64,000 nt of DNA from Streptacidiphilus albus JL83 (GCF_000744705.1 NZ_JQML01000001.1:3978017-4042016), one strand, 5' to 3'. Counted from the first letter of the stretch, positions 17,580 to 26,959 are shown. The notes: generated by a model not told the origin, from the letters alone. Made by a program: numbers and translations.

Positions 17580-18293
17580 GTGAAAGAAGTGCAGCGCGGG
17601 AAGCGATTCGTCGTCCTCGACGACTTCCTGAGCGTTCGGGACTTTGCTTCGGCTCAAGGCCTCATGGAGCACAGCAGTTTCACCCGGCGGGAAAGCGTCA
17701 TCTCGACCGAGGACGGTCCCGCCTACCGCTCCAAGGGCGCCCGGTTCACAGAGGAACTCGGGATGGACGGGGCAGGCGGCCGACCGAGGGTCTACGAGGA
17801 ACTCGCACAGATGGTCCACAACCAGCGCAGTTTCTTCGGCTCGCCTGGCGATGACTGGGACCGGATCGCCTTCGCATTCTGGAAGTACCCGGCCGGCAGC
17901 CGCCTCGGGTGGCACAACGACGCCGGTCGCGGTCGGCGCGGCGAGTTCATCCTCTTCCTCCACGACCGTTGGCGGCCATCCTGGGGCGGCGAGTTGAAGC
18001 TCCTGGACGTGGACCCGCCAGCCGCCGAGCCGGACGAACCTGCCGAGGACGACGTGGTGCTACGGATGGAGCAGCGAATCGAGCGGAGCGAGACAAGCCC
18101 ACTGGCCATCGTGCCCAAACCGAACCGCCTCGTCCTAGTGCGGTCCGGCACCATTCACACGATCAGCAGGGTGGACCCTACGGCCGGGGACACTTTGCGC
18201 CACTCGCTCACCGGTTTCGTCTCCAAAAGCTCCAAACACGAACTGTATCGGACCGCTGCGCGCGAGGCATTCAACACGATTTTGGCCGGTTGA
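17580..18293 (+). CDS. 2-oxoglutarate/Fe(II) oxygenase, prolyl-4-hydroxylase-like
   Basis: 237 residues from GTG 17580 with GGAGG nine bases upstream. The iron ligands are visible as H112 and D114 (LGWHNDAGRG) and H193 (SGTIHTISRV), with R207 (TLRHSLTGF) positioned to bind 2-oxoglutarate. GEFILFLHDRWRPSWGGEL is the usual double-stranded beta-helix segment. Such enzymes hydroxylate peptidyl or free amino acids. The gene follows the A-PCP gene by 18 bases, so a carrier-bound amino acid or the operon's small protein is the likely substrate. Confidence 0.85.
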   Translation: MKEVQRGKRFVVLDDFLSVRDFASAQGLMEHSSFTRRESVISTEDGPAYRSKGARFTEELGMDGAGGRPRVYEELAQMVHNQRSFFGSPGDDWDRIAFAFWKYPAGSRLGWHNDAGRGRRGEFILFLHDRWRPSWGGELKLLDVDPPAAEPDEPAEDDVVLRMEQRIERSETSPLAIVPKPNRLVLVRSGTIHTISRVDPTAGDTLRHSLTGFVSKSSKHELYRTAAREAFNTILAG

Positions 18294-18333
18294 ACCGCTT
18301 CCTCTAGCGCCATTACCGATCCTAGGAGTCGTC

Positions 18334-19116
18334 ATGCAGCCGTGGCTTACTGAATGTCCCGCTTACCTTGAACAGTGGATTGAGCGGCAACAAGTCGATC
18401 GCGTCTCCGTCCAGCGAGTCTTGGACGGAATGAGGATTTCGACCCGCGACGAGGTCGGCCAGTACGCCCGCCGCGGACAGGAACCGAGCATCTACATACC
18501 CGGACTGTCGGCGACCCCGTGGTGGGACGGCGATGCCTTCCCCTGGCTGGCTTCCCTGGAGGCCGCCACCGCGGACATCATCGCCGAGTTCGAGAGTCTT
18601 GGCGGTCTTATCGGCAGCAGGACCCTGTCCAGCCCGTCCGAGCGCGCAGACCGAGGGCGCTGGTCGGCGCACTACCTCTACAGTGCAGCCAAGTCGTTTC
18701 CTCGGAACATCGCCCGGTGCCCGCAAACCGTCGCAGCGCTTGAACCGATCCCCGGGGCATTGGGTTGCGGAATGACCTACTTCTCAGTGATGGACCCGGG
18801 TACGCATGTAGAGGCACATACTGGCTTCACCAATGCTCACCTGCGATGCCACCTGGGGCTGGTCGTCCCCGAAGGCTGCCGGATGCAGGTCGGCGCCGAG
18901 TCGCGGGGGTGGCAGGCGGGCAAGGCCTTCGTGTTCGACGACTCCTACGTACATGAGGTGTGGAACGAGAGCCGTTCCGGACGCGCAGTACTGCTGTTCG
19001 ATATCTGGCACCCGGAACTCACGGAGATCGAGGTGCAGGCCCTCTCATACCTGATGGAGGTATCGCGGAAGCTGATCTACCGAAACTTCTGGACCAAGGA
19101 GTTCGTGGCCCGCTGA
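18334..19116 (+). CDS. Aspartyl/asparaginyl beta-hydroxylase-family enzyme
   Basis: 260 residues. The region HTGFTNAHLRCHLGLVVPEG and AFVFDDSYVHEVWNES matches the AspH/LpxO catalytic domain: H173 and H207 bind iron, the third ligand position is Gly as in AspH, and R217 would bind 2-oxoglutarate. LLFDIWHPELT is also typical. AspH enzymes beta-hydroxylate Asp or Asn, and bacterial relatives act on carrier-bound Asp in siderophore and lipopeptide pathways. The operon's small protein ends in Asp. Both this residue and a carrier-bound Asp are possible substrates. It is the last gene of the operon. Confidence 0.85.
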   Translation: MQPWLTECPAYLEQWIERQQVDRVSVQRVLDGMRISTRDEVGQYARRGQEPSIYIPGLSATPWWDGDAFPWLASLEAATADIIAEFESLGGLIGSRTLSSPSERADRGRWSAHYLYSAAKSFPRNIARCPQTVAALEPIPGALGCGMTYFSVMDPGTHVEAHTGFTNAHLRCHLGLVVPEGCRMQVGAESRGWQAGKAFVFDDSYVHEVWNESRSGRAVLLFDIWHPELTEIEVQALSYLMEVSRKLIYRNFWTKEFVAR

Positions 19117-19341
19117 CTCGGTACGCTCTGTATCGCGGCATCCGCTGTGTCCCCCGCAGGTCGTGTCGCATTACCACGGCTCTCGGTTTCGCTGCTGTGT
19201 CGCGCTCGCGGCCGACGTATTGTCCCTTTCAACCGAGCGATTGCCCCTGGCAGGTGATGAAGGTCATGTCCCAGGGGGGTGATGTCGAGGCCCGCGGCGT
19301 CCGGCATGCTCCGGGGCGTCCCGGAGCGCGCTGCCGAACCA

Positions 19342-19498
19342 TCACTTGAAGTTGCTGACCTGCTTCTCGGCTTGTGCTTTAACCTCCTCGGCGTTCAGCG
19401 GGTTGGGCTCGATCAGAGCTGCAGCAGTCCGTATGCGCCGTTCTGAAAGGTGATGACGGTCGGCTCGGCGTCGTACTCTTCGCGGAAGTACCCGTTAT
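19342..19498 (-). pseudogene. 3' end of an unknown gene cut by IS701
   Basis: Read on the minus strand from the IS701 edge, the DNA encodes FREEYDAEPTVITFQNGAYG followed by a stop. Shifted by one base, it continues as ALIEPNPLNAEEVKAQAEKQ and ends QVSNFK with a TGA at 19344-19342. This looks like the C-terminus of a real gene whose 5' part was lost when the IS701 copy inserted at 19499 and which has since taken a frameshift. The family is not recognised. Confidence 0.4.
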
Positions 19499-20968
19499 CT
19501 AGTACTACAGCCGGTGGTTTTACGGTGAGTGAGCGCGGGCGGTTCGGGTGCGGTAGTGGCTGTGGCGGGCCCGGGTTTGGTGGCGGGTGCGCCAGCGGTG
19601 CCAGTGCATGGTCAGCCAGGTGCGGGCGGTGCGCACTGGTGCCTGGACGATGCGGTCGTACAGGCGGCGGATCTCGTTCACGGTCGGGGGTCGACTGTCG
19701 GTGGACGGTGCGGTATTAGCCGGCTCCGGACGTCGGCCAGGAAGGCCATGGCGAGCATGCATACGGTGGTGTGCCGGTACCACGAGCACCATTTGCGTAC
19801 CTCGTGCTCATCGAGTCCGACCTGGCCCTTGGCCACCTGGAAGGACTCCTCGACCATCCAGCGCTGCCCGGCGGCGGTCACCAGGGCGGCCAGGGTGGTG
19901 CCGGGGTCGGCGTGGCACAGGAAGTAGGCGACCTCGCGGACCAGTTCGCCGGTCTTCTTGTTCACCTTGTTCGGAACGGTGGAACGCCGGATCAACAGGT
20001 GGCGCTCCAACTCCAGATCAGTGTGGGCGAGTTGGACGATGGCCCAGTCGTAGTCGCGCGGGCCCTTGGCGCCGTCGGCGCACGAACGGCGCTCGAAGAC
20101 GTCCTCGGGCACGGCCGCGTACAGTTCGCGGGCCTGGCGGGTGCGCCCGTCGGGCAGTGGCAGCGCCTCGTCCTTGGGGATGGCCAGCACGTAGCGGATG
20201 CGCTGTTCCTCCAGCCAGGCACGCAGGGCGCGGGCCTGGCCGTAGACCTCGTCAGCCAGGAAGTAGGAGAACGGGACCCCTGCCCGCACGGCGCGTTCCA
20301 CCATCCGCCGGGCCAGTTCCGGCTTGGTGGCCACTTGCGTGGCGCGCTCGGGCGGGATGCCCTGCTCGGCACTGCGCCGTTCATGTTCGGCGGTGGTTCC
20401 AGCCCATGTCCTCCCGAGGTAGAGCTCGCGGTCGATCAGTGTCCGACCCCGGCTGGATCCGTAGGACAGGTGGACGCTGACCTGGGCGTTCTCGATCCGG
20501 CCTGCGGTTCCGGTGTACTGCCGCTGCACCCCGGCGCTCTTGGTGCCCTTCTTGATGTCACCAGTCTCGTCCGCGATGAGTACCGCATCCGGGGCGGTCA
20601 GGGCGGCGACGGCATAGTCCCGGACCCGGTCGCGCAGTTCGTCCGCGTCCCACGCCGCCTTGGCCAGGAAGCCCTGCAGCCGGTCGGGGTTGGGGTGACC
20701 GGCGAACTCGGCCAGCTGCCACAGGTTCTTGCGCGGCACCTCAGCCAGCAGCCCGCGCATCATCGCCCGCAGGTTCTCCCGCGAGGCCGGGCGGGCGAAC
20801 ACATCGTCCACCGAGGCACACAGCGCCTCCAACTCACCCTCCATGGAACGGACATCAGCCTCGCTCAACTCGCCCGTCGGCACCGCACCTGGCGGCAGCA
20901 TCACTCCCACGAATGGAGTAACGAGCCAGCCGCCATCACGTCACGTGAACAACCGGCTGTAGTACTAG
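19499..20968. mobile_element. Complete IS701-family element (copy A)
   Basis: Both ends carry CTAGTACTACAGCCGGT in inverted orientation (left at 19499, right ending at 20968). The outermost CTAG is probably the 4-bp target duplication, because IS701-family elements prefer YTAR targets; the element proper would then be 19503-20964. It contains one intact transposase gene on the minus strand and truncates the gene remnant to its left. A second, broken copy starts only 56 bases to the right. Confidence 0.85.
19678..20910 (-). CDS. IS701-family transposase (copy A)
   Basis: 410 residues, full length for the family. The DDE residues lie in DAVLIADETGDIKKG, SYFLADEVYGQAR and the Glu region RWMVEESFQVAKGQVGLDEH, and KGARDYDWA-type motifs (here KGPRDYDWAIVQLA) are present. 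The N-terminal region (LLAEVPRKNLWQLAEFAG) is typical of actinobacterial IS701. The N-terminal 120 residues are nearly identical to the truncated gene at 22765-23132, differing at two positions, so the two copies separated recently. Confidence 0.92.
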   Translation of the reverse strand: MGVMLPPGAVPTGELSEADVRSMEGELEALCASVDDVFARPASRENLRAMMRGLLAEVPRKNLWQLAEFAGHPNPDRLQGFLAKAAWDADELRDRVRDYAVAALTAPDAVLIADETGDIKKGTKSAGVQRQYTGTAGRIENAQVSVHLSYGSSRGRTLIDRELYLGRTWAGTTAEHERRSAEQGIPPERATQVATKPELARRMVERAVRAGVPFSYFLADEVYGQARALRAWLEEQRIRYVLAIPKDEALPLPDGRTRQARELYAAVPEDVFERRSCADGAKGPRDYDWAIVQLAHTDLELERHLLIRRSTVPNKVNKKTGELVREVAYFLCHADPGTTLAALVTAAGQRWMVEESFQVAKGQVGLDEHEVRKWCSWYRHTTVCMLAMAFLADVRSRLIPHRPPTVDPRP

Positions 20969-21058
20969 GGTTGAAATCTGTGGTCAGGCATGTTTGCCAA
21001 GTACGCCCTGGTGTACGTACCTGACTAGTACTACAGCCGGTGGTTTTACGGTGAGTGA

Positions 21059-22538
21059 CACGGCAGCTGTAGATCGTGATCTCGGTGGTGTTGCTCCTGG
21101 TCAGCGAGGCCGGGGCCGTCTGCGGGCATGAGGACAGCCGCCGCGATCATGACGAGATGTGACTCAACATCAGTACGCGGCGGCTGCCGCGCCGACGATA
21201 GCGCATGACTGGCACCGTGAGCTCTTCGAGGACCTCATGGGCGCTGTGGCCAGCGGTTTTCCCCGCCGGGAGACGCGTTCGACGTTCCGCCAGCTCGCCG
21301 AGGGGCTGCTGATGGAACTGGAGAACGTCAACTGCTGGACCCTGGCCGAGGCGATCGGCCACAGCGGCCCACACCGCCTGCAGCACCTGCTCTCCCGCGC
21401 GAGCTGGGACGACGAAGCGGTGCTGGACGCGGCCGCCGCCTGGGCCGTCGCCGCGCTGGACGACGGCGACGCGGTGCTGATCGCGGACGAGACCGGCGAC
21501 GCGAAGTCCTCCACCGACGCGGTCGGCGCCGCCCACCAGTACTCCGGCTCGCTCGGCGGGATCGGCCTGTGCCAGGTCGCCGTCCACCTCACCTACGCCA
21601 CCAGCCGCGGCCACACCATCGTCGACCGCGTCCACTACCTCGGCCGTCAGTGGGCCGCCGACGAGGAGCGTCGCGAACACACGGGCGTGCCAGAGGAGTT
21701 GATGTTCGCAACCAAGACCGCCCAGGCCCAGGCCATGCTGGAGAAGGCGCACGCCGCCGGGGTCCGCGCGAGCTTCTTCGCCGGGGACGAGGTCTACGGC
21801 GCCAAGGCCCTGCGGACCACCTGCCGCCGGCTCGGCCTCGGCTACGCAGTCGCGGTCCGCAGCAGCCACCACCTCACCCTGCCCTCGGGCGCCAGGCTGT
21901 CCGCCGCCAAGGCGAAAGCCCTGGTCCCCAAGGGGGCCTGGCAGCGGATGCGCACCGGAACCGGCAGCAAGGGCGCACGCGACTACGACTGGGCCATGCT
22001 CGACGTCCACCCCGACGACACCCCCGCCGACCACGCGGAAGGCGGGGTCTCGGTGCTGCTGGCCCGCCGCCACCGCTACACCGGAACCGTCTCCTACTAC
22101 CGTTGCTGGAGCCCGATACCGGCGAGCCTGGCGCGGCTGGTGGGCATCGTGTGCCTGCGCTGGAAGATCGAGGAAGACTTCCAAGCCGCGAAGAACACCG
22201 TCGGCCTGGACAAAGGCCAGGTCACCACCTGGACCAGCTGGCACCGCTGGTCCACCGCCGCCCTGGTCGCCTACGCATTCCTCGCCGTCGCCACCGCCCT
22301 CGAAGCAGGCGAACCCACACCCGCCGGGCTCGAGCTGGTCCCACTCAGCAGCTTCGAACTCCTGCGCCTGCTCCGGCTACTGATCCTCCCCACGCCCCGC
22401 CGGGACGCCGGCCACGTCCTGCGCTGGTCCGCCTGGCGACGCCGCCACCAACACCGCGCCCGCGCCTGCCACCAACGCTGGCACGCCTACGCCGACAGCA
22501 CCCCATGAACCCAAAGATCACGATCTACAGCTGCCGTG
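21059..22538. mobile_element. IS701-family element C with perfect 24-bp ends
   Basis: The terminal inverted repeats are identical over 24 bases (CACGGCAGCTGTAGATCGTG at the outer end, 21059-21082 and 22515-22538). One intact plus-strand transposase fills the element. The flanking bases differ (GTGA left, CCTG right), so the target duplication has been lost. Confidence 0.85.
21159..22508 (+). CDS. IS701-family transposase (element C)
   Basis: 449 residues. It shares the IS701 plan with copy A but is clearly divergent: DAVLIADETGDAKSS, SFFAGDEVYGAKALR and WKIEEDFQAAKNTVGLDKGQ supply the catalytic acids, and KGARDYDWAMLDVHPDD is the family signature. The C-terminus (LLRLLILPTPRRDAGHVLRW) is of the usual length, so the gene appears intact and possibly active. 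Confidence 0.92.
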   Translation: MTQHQYAAAAAPTIAHDWHRELFEDLMGAVASGFPRRETRSTFRQLAEGLLMELENVNCWTLAEAIGHSGPHRLQHLLSRASWDDEAVLDAAAAWAVAALDDGDAVLIADETGDAKSSTDAVGAAHQYSGSLGGIGLCQVAVHLTYATSRGHTIVDRVHYLGRQWAADEERREHTGVPEELMFATKTAQAQAMLEKAHAAGVRASFFAGDEVYGAKALRTTCRRLGLGYAVAVRSSHHLTLPSGARLSAAKAKALVPKGAWQRMRTGTGSKGARDYDWAMLDVHPDDTPADHAEGGVSVLLARRHRYTGTVSYYRCWSPIPASLARLVGIVCLRWKIEEDFQAAKNTVGLDKGQVTTWTSWHRWSTAALVAYAFLAVATALEAGEPTPAGLELVPLSSFELLRLLRLLILPTPRRDAGHVLRWSAWRRRHQHRARACHQRWHAYADSTP

Positions 22539-22742
22539 CCTGAGCCGCAGCCCGGCCTCGTAACCCGCCAACGGCCCCATCACGACGATCCTGGTCATCC
22601 CCAGCCCTCCCTCGATCGCTTCCCCGACGACGAAATGCCCGGGACCGGACTGAGACAGGCCGAAATTATGACGAGACCACTCGAAAGAAACGCCAGCACG
22701 CTGGCCTCGCCGCGGCATTACTGACCAGACGTCATAAGGCGA

Positions 22743-22764
22743 CTAATGCCGATATCGGCATTAG
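22743..22764. repeat. 22-bp perfect palindrome at the IS deletion junction
   Basis: CTAATGCCGAT followed by its exact reverse complement. It directly abuts the point where the truncated copy-B transposase sequence begins. It could be a short foldback formed when the deletion was repaired, or an operator. No gene starts close to it. Confidence 0.5.
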
Positions 22765-23132
22765 GTGCCCTTCTTGATGTCGCCAGTCTCGTCCGCGATG
22801 AGTACCGCATCCGGGGCGGTCAGGGCGGCGACGGCATAGTCCCGGACCCGGTCGCGCAGTTCGTCCGCGTCCCACGCCGCCTTGGCCAGGAATCCCTGCA
22901 GCCGGTCGGGGTTGGGCTGACCGGCGAACTCGGCCAGCTGCCACAGGTTCTTGCGCGGCACCTCAGCCAGCAGCCCGCGCATCATCGCCCGCAGGTTCTC
23001 CCGCGAGGCCGGGCGGGCGAACACATCGTCCACCGAGGCACACAACGCCTCCAACTCACCCTCCATTGAACGGACTTCGGCCTCGCTCAACTCGCCCGTC
23101 GGCACCGCACCTGGCGGCAGCATCACTCCCAC
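22765..23132 (-). pseudogene. Truncated IS701 transposase (copy B, N-terminal part)
   Basis: The 123 residues that remain match the N-terminus of copy A up to ETGDIKKGT, with only SEAEVRS for SEADVRS and GQPNP for GHPNP. The reading frame then runs into the palindrome at 22743-22764 and the rest of the protein, including two catalytic acids, is gone. It cannot be an active transposase. Confidence 0.88.
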
Positions 23133-23190
23133 GAATGGAGTAACGAGCCAGCCGCCATCACGTCACGTGAACAACCGGCTGTAGTACTAG

Positions 23191-23568
23191 TATCCGAGGG
23201 TTCGTCAGGCACGTTGGTTGGTCGCCTTCTCTCCGTCGGTGCGCTCTGTCCTGGCAGTTCGTTCCTATCGCGATTAGCGTCCGATTCGTGCGGGAAAACG
23301 GCCAGAACCATTTTTGCCGCCGATGCGCCTTTTGCAACCAAGGCCAGGCCGGTGCGGGTGTACCGTCCGGGTTAAGGCCATAGCGTTTTAGGGCCTTGGC
23401 CTCGATTGCTCAGCGGTCTGATGTCGGTGGTCGGCTCGGCTGGTTGACCGATATGTCCTCGGCCGTTCGAGGTCGGTTCGTCGCGTGACGCTGCGGTGTG
23501 CGCCGGGTTCCACGGCCCGGTGCCTGCGTTGCCTCCTTGCTGGTCCTCGTCGGGGTGGTGGCCGGCCG
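23191..23568. other. Intergenic between IS701 remnant and IS1380 transposase
   Basis: No gene is recognised. The right part (after about 23370) is probably the 3' non-coding end of the IS1380 element, but I could not identify a matching inverted repeat at its other end, so the element borders are not set. Confidence 0.4.
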
Positions 23569-25071
23569 TCAGTTGAGGGCCGGAAGTTCGGTGGCGTGCC
23601 GCCAGGCGGTCGTGAAAGCCGCTGCCCAGGGCCATCGCTGGTCCAGGTGCAGGGTGCGGCGTCTGGCGTGGGCGGTGAGGCGGGCGGGCTGGTGGTAGAG
23701 CTTCCTGCGGATCGTTGCCGGTTCGGCCTTCGCCAGTTCGGGCTCGTCGTGCAAGAGCAGGAGACGGGTCCAGGCGTCGAGGTCGGCGGCGAGGGTGGCT
23801 GCCAGCACCCAGGCCGTGTTGACCTGCCAGGACTTGGAGGGCAGCAGTCCGAGGCCAACCCGCTTGATCGCCTTCACCCGATCCTCCACCTCGGCGTGGT
23901 CACGGTACAAGGCGTCGAGGAACCAGGCCTGGCCGGAGCCGGAGACGGCGGAAAGGCCGTGGTGAGCGGGGATGTCGGTGGCCACGACCTGGTAGCGCCA
24001 GCCGGTCTTCTTCTCGAAGGCGGTCAGCTTCTTCGCGTCGCGGCGCGAGGGTTTGACCCGGCGCACGATCAGCCGCAGGCCGGTGGGCCAGCCCGACAGG
24101 TCGCGCAGGCCGGTGATCTCGGCGACCTGGTAGGTGACGGTCTGGCCGTCCTCGCCCTTGATCTCGTGGAGGCTGCCGTCCTGGCGCAGTGCCGCCGTCC
24201 ACACGTGTCCGGGCAGCAGGGCGATGGCCTGCTCGTCGGCTTCGTTGATGGCCCAGCCGGTGATGAAGCGGACCCGGCGCCGAGTGGTGGTCAGGGCCTG
24301 GAGGTGGTCGAGCAGGCCGTGGGAGAACGCCGCGCCGTCGATCCGGACCAGCAGCTTCGACCAGGCTGGCAGCGGGAGCTGCCGCAGGGCTGCGGCGAGG
24401 ACCGTCTTGTGGTCGGCGATGTCGTTGGGCGGCGCGTTGCCCGGCCTCAGCAGCATCGCGACGCATTCTCGGGTGTTAGCCACCCACGCTCCCAGCGGCA
24501 TGTGTCCGAAGGATCCTTTGTAGGTACCGGCCGCGCCTTCCTTCCTGCTGGTGCAGGGCACGATGGTGGCGTCCAGGTCCAGCACATACCAGCCGGTCAG
24601 CACCCGGCCGGCGACCTGTATCCAGGGGAAGCCTCCCGGCCGCAGCGCCAGCCAGGTCCACACCGCACGGCGGATCGCGGCCCGCACCCGCTCGACACGC
24701 ACGGCGACCGGGGCGTCGATCGCCTCCAGGGTGCGGCGCAGGGTGCTGTCGGAGACCGGGAGCGGGAACAACGGCCGCCAGTGGTACTGCAGTTGCTCGG
24801 CCTCCAGCAGGTTCGTCGCTCCCATGGCGATTGCGCAGGCCAGCTGGACCAGCGCCAGGCCGCGGTCCCGCCATCGCGGCCCGCTGCCTGCCGGGAGCAC
24901 GGCGGCCAGCGCGCGGGCCAGGCCGAGCCGGTCGGCGACCCTGCGCAGCAGCACGATGCCCGCGTGCCCGACCAGGCTCTTCCCGTCGGCCCGCACATCG
25001 AGCCGGTGATCCCATTGGGTACTCTGCACCTGTTGGGTGTCTCTTCTCTGCGACGTTCTTGATCTCAGCAA
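23569..25071 (-). CDS. IS1380-family transposase
   Basis: 500 residues, the expected full length. Family features include VRADGKSLVGHAGIVLLRRV at the N-terminus, WYVLDLDATIVPCTSRKEGA (first Asp), SKLLVRIDGAAFSHGLLDHL (second Asp) and YRDHAEVEDRVKAIKRVGLG (Glu). The C-terminal basic tail HARRRTLHLDQRWPWAAAF is also typical. The gene looks intact. Confidence 0.9.
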   Translation of the reverse strand: MLRSRTSQRRDTQQVQSTQWDHRLDVRADGKSLVGHAGIVLLRRVADRLGLARALAAVLPAGSGPRWRDRGLALVQLACAIAMGATNLLEAEQLQYHWRPLFPLPVSDSTLRRTLEAIDAPVAVRVERVRAAIRRAVWTWLALRPGGFPWIQVAGRVLTGWYVLDLDATIVPCTSRKEGAAGTYKGSFGHMPLGAWVANTRECVAMLLRPGNAPPNDIADHKTVLAAALRQLPLPAWSKLLVRIDGAAFSHGLLDHLQALTTTRRRVRFITGWAINEADEQAIALLPGHVWTAALRQDGSLHEIKGEDGQTVTYQVAEITGLRDLSGWPTGLRLIVRRVKPSRRDAKKLTAFEKKTGWRYQVVATDIPAHHGLSAVSGSGQAWFLDALYRDHAEVEDRVKAIKRVGLGLLPSKSWQVNTAWVLAATLAADLDAWTRLLLLHDEPELAKAEPATIRRKLYHQPARLTAHARRRTLHLDQRWPWAAAFTTAWRHATELPALN

Positions 25072-25114
25072 TCAGATCATCGCAGGTGGGAGGTACCCTT
25101 CTGCTGTCTGTACG

Positions 25115-26959
25115 TCAGCTCACATTCCCGGCTGAATATCCGAGGTTGGCGCCCTCGTGGTCCCCGGCCTGCTCCCGTAGTTCGGCGAGGTGGAGCAGCA
25201 CGTCGGCGATCCCGGCGTCGGCGGCGCGCCGATAGAGGGCTTCGGCACCCTCCCGGTCCCCGGCCAGCCTCCGCAGCTCGGCGAGCCAGCATAGGGCGTA
25301 GGTGTTCCCGGCGTCGGCGGCACGCCAGTAGAGGGCGTCGGCACCCTCCCGGTCCCCAACTCGCTCCCGCAGCCAGGCGAGCCGGGTCAGCGCGTCGGTG
25401 TTCCCGGCGTCGACGGCGCGCCGGTAGAGGGCGTCGGCCCATTGCAGTCGTTGGCGGCACTCAGCGGCGTCGGCGAGGTGGTTGAGGTCTTCGGGGTCGG
25501 TCAGGTGCTGGTGGGCGGCGTGCCAGAAGGACGCGGGCGGGCACAGTAACCGGCGTTCGTGGCGGGTGTGCTGTTCGAGGTAGTCCGCCAGGCGGTAGCG
25601 CAGCCCGGATGCCGCGACGGCCGACGCATGGGCCGAGTCCAGAGGGCGGTGGTCGGGGGCGTGCCGTATCCGGCGCAGCGGGGCGAGGTTGCCGTGCACT
25701 GGTCGGGCCAGTTCGGCCCGGGCCTGTTCCAGCCAGTCTTCGGCCAGGGTGTCGTAGTCGTCCTGCCCGAGGTAACCGGGGCCGTCGACGGCGTGGGCGA
25801 GGAACTCCAGCGGCAGGTACAGGCCCACGCCCAGGCGGAGGGCGTCGCTGGCCGCGTCCAGCAGCGCCCGGGCCGGCGGGGACACATCGTGGTAGCGCTC
25901 CAGCAGCGCGGGCGCGCCGGCTAGGTGCTGGGCCACCCGCCTGTCGTGCCCGCGCTCGAGCGCCGCATCCAGCAGCTGGTCCCCGCCCGCCGCGAGCCGG
26001 CGGGCCGCGGCCAGGGCCGTGCCGTCGAACGCGTCGGGCACCGCGATGGACCGGCCGGCCAGCAGCTCGCGTACCCGCGCGTACGGATCCATCGCGCCGG
26101 GGCCGGGCAGCGCGGTGTACGTGTCGTGGTAGTCCTTCCACAGCGTGCCCAGTACCAGCACCGGGGCCCGGTCCGGATCGGTCAGCAACCGGTGCAGGGC
26201 CGCGGCCAGCTTCTCCCCGGCACCCAGGTAGTGCTAGGCCTCGTTGAGCCACACCACCGTGCGCGGCCCGACCGCTTGGATCCCGGCCAGGGCGGCATCG
26301 GCGCGGGTCGGGTCGAATGGATGCCACAGCCGCCAGCCCGCCCCGGCGTGCGCCAGCGGCTGGATCGCCTCCCAGCACGCCCGGGTCTTGCCGGTGGAGG
26401 AGGAGCCCACCAGCACCGCCATCACGCTGCGCCCGGCCGCGGCCTGCGCCACCACCGCCGCCAGCTGCGCATCATGCGCGCGGGGCACGTACCCGGGCAG
26501 CCGGGCCGCGGCATCGCGCCCGGAGCCGTTCTCGGCCGGGTGTACCTCCAGGTCCAGCGGGTCACACGACCCGATCGGCACACCCACCGGGGCGAAAGGC
26601 GCGTCGGGATCCGGCGGGTCGAGCGGTCCGTCCTTCACGGTCCGCCCCCGGCGCCCGGCCTGCCGCTCGGCGTGCGCCGCGACGCGCAGCCGATCCCATT
26701 CCTGTGCGCTGCGCCGGGCGTGGCCCGGGCGCTTGCCGGCCTGTCCCTCCAGCAGCATCACGAACACAGCGAAGGCCCGAGTGCTGCCCGGTCCCGGCAC
26801 GCCGGGGCCCTTGAGCCAGCCGCTCATCGTCGCGTCGTTGAGCCCGGCCGGACGTACCTGCCCCTCGTCGTGCCGTACGAGTTCCGACAGGGGCGGGGAG
26901 CCCGCCGCGGCGTACAACGCCTGTAAATCCTGGGTGAACCGCTGTGCCGACTCGCCCAC
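25115..26959 (-). pseudogene. HTH-ATPase-repeat protein interrupted by an in-frame amber codon
   Basis: One reading frame runs through the whole span except for a TAG at 26236-26234. The N-terminal part (GTG at 26959, preceded by GGGGAGGGGAC) has an HTH-like domain and a Walker A motif VLVGSSSTGKTRA. It stops at RTVVWLNEA. In the same frame HYLGAGEKLAAALHRLL follows, giving a Walker B-like WLNEAQHYL if TAG replaced CAG. The rest is helical and ends in three Sel1/TPR-like repeats of about 36 residues (ALYRRAVDAGNTDALTRLAW and similar). These proteins resemble large regulatory NTPases of multicellular actinobacteria. A single C-to-T change would explain the break; readthrough or a sequencing error are alternatives. 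Confidence 0.75.

Larger units (their letters stand above)
21025..23190. mobile_element. Broken IS701 copy B, invaded by another IS701 element
   Basis: The left end (21025-21058) repeats the first 34 bases of copy A exactly, and the right end (22764-23190) repeats its right 430 bases. Between them sit a different IS701-family element (21059-22538) and about 225 unrelated bases. The middle and 3' half of the copy-B transposase are missing. The simplest history is insertion of the second element into copy B, then deletion of the adjoining part, because the inner element no longer has a matching target duplication. Confidence 0.75.
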
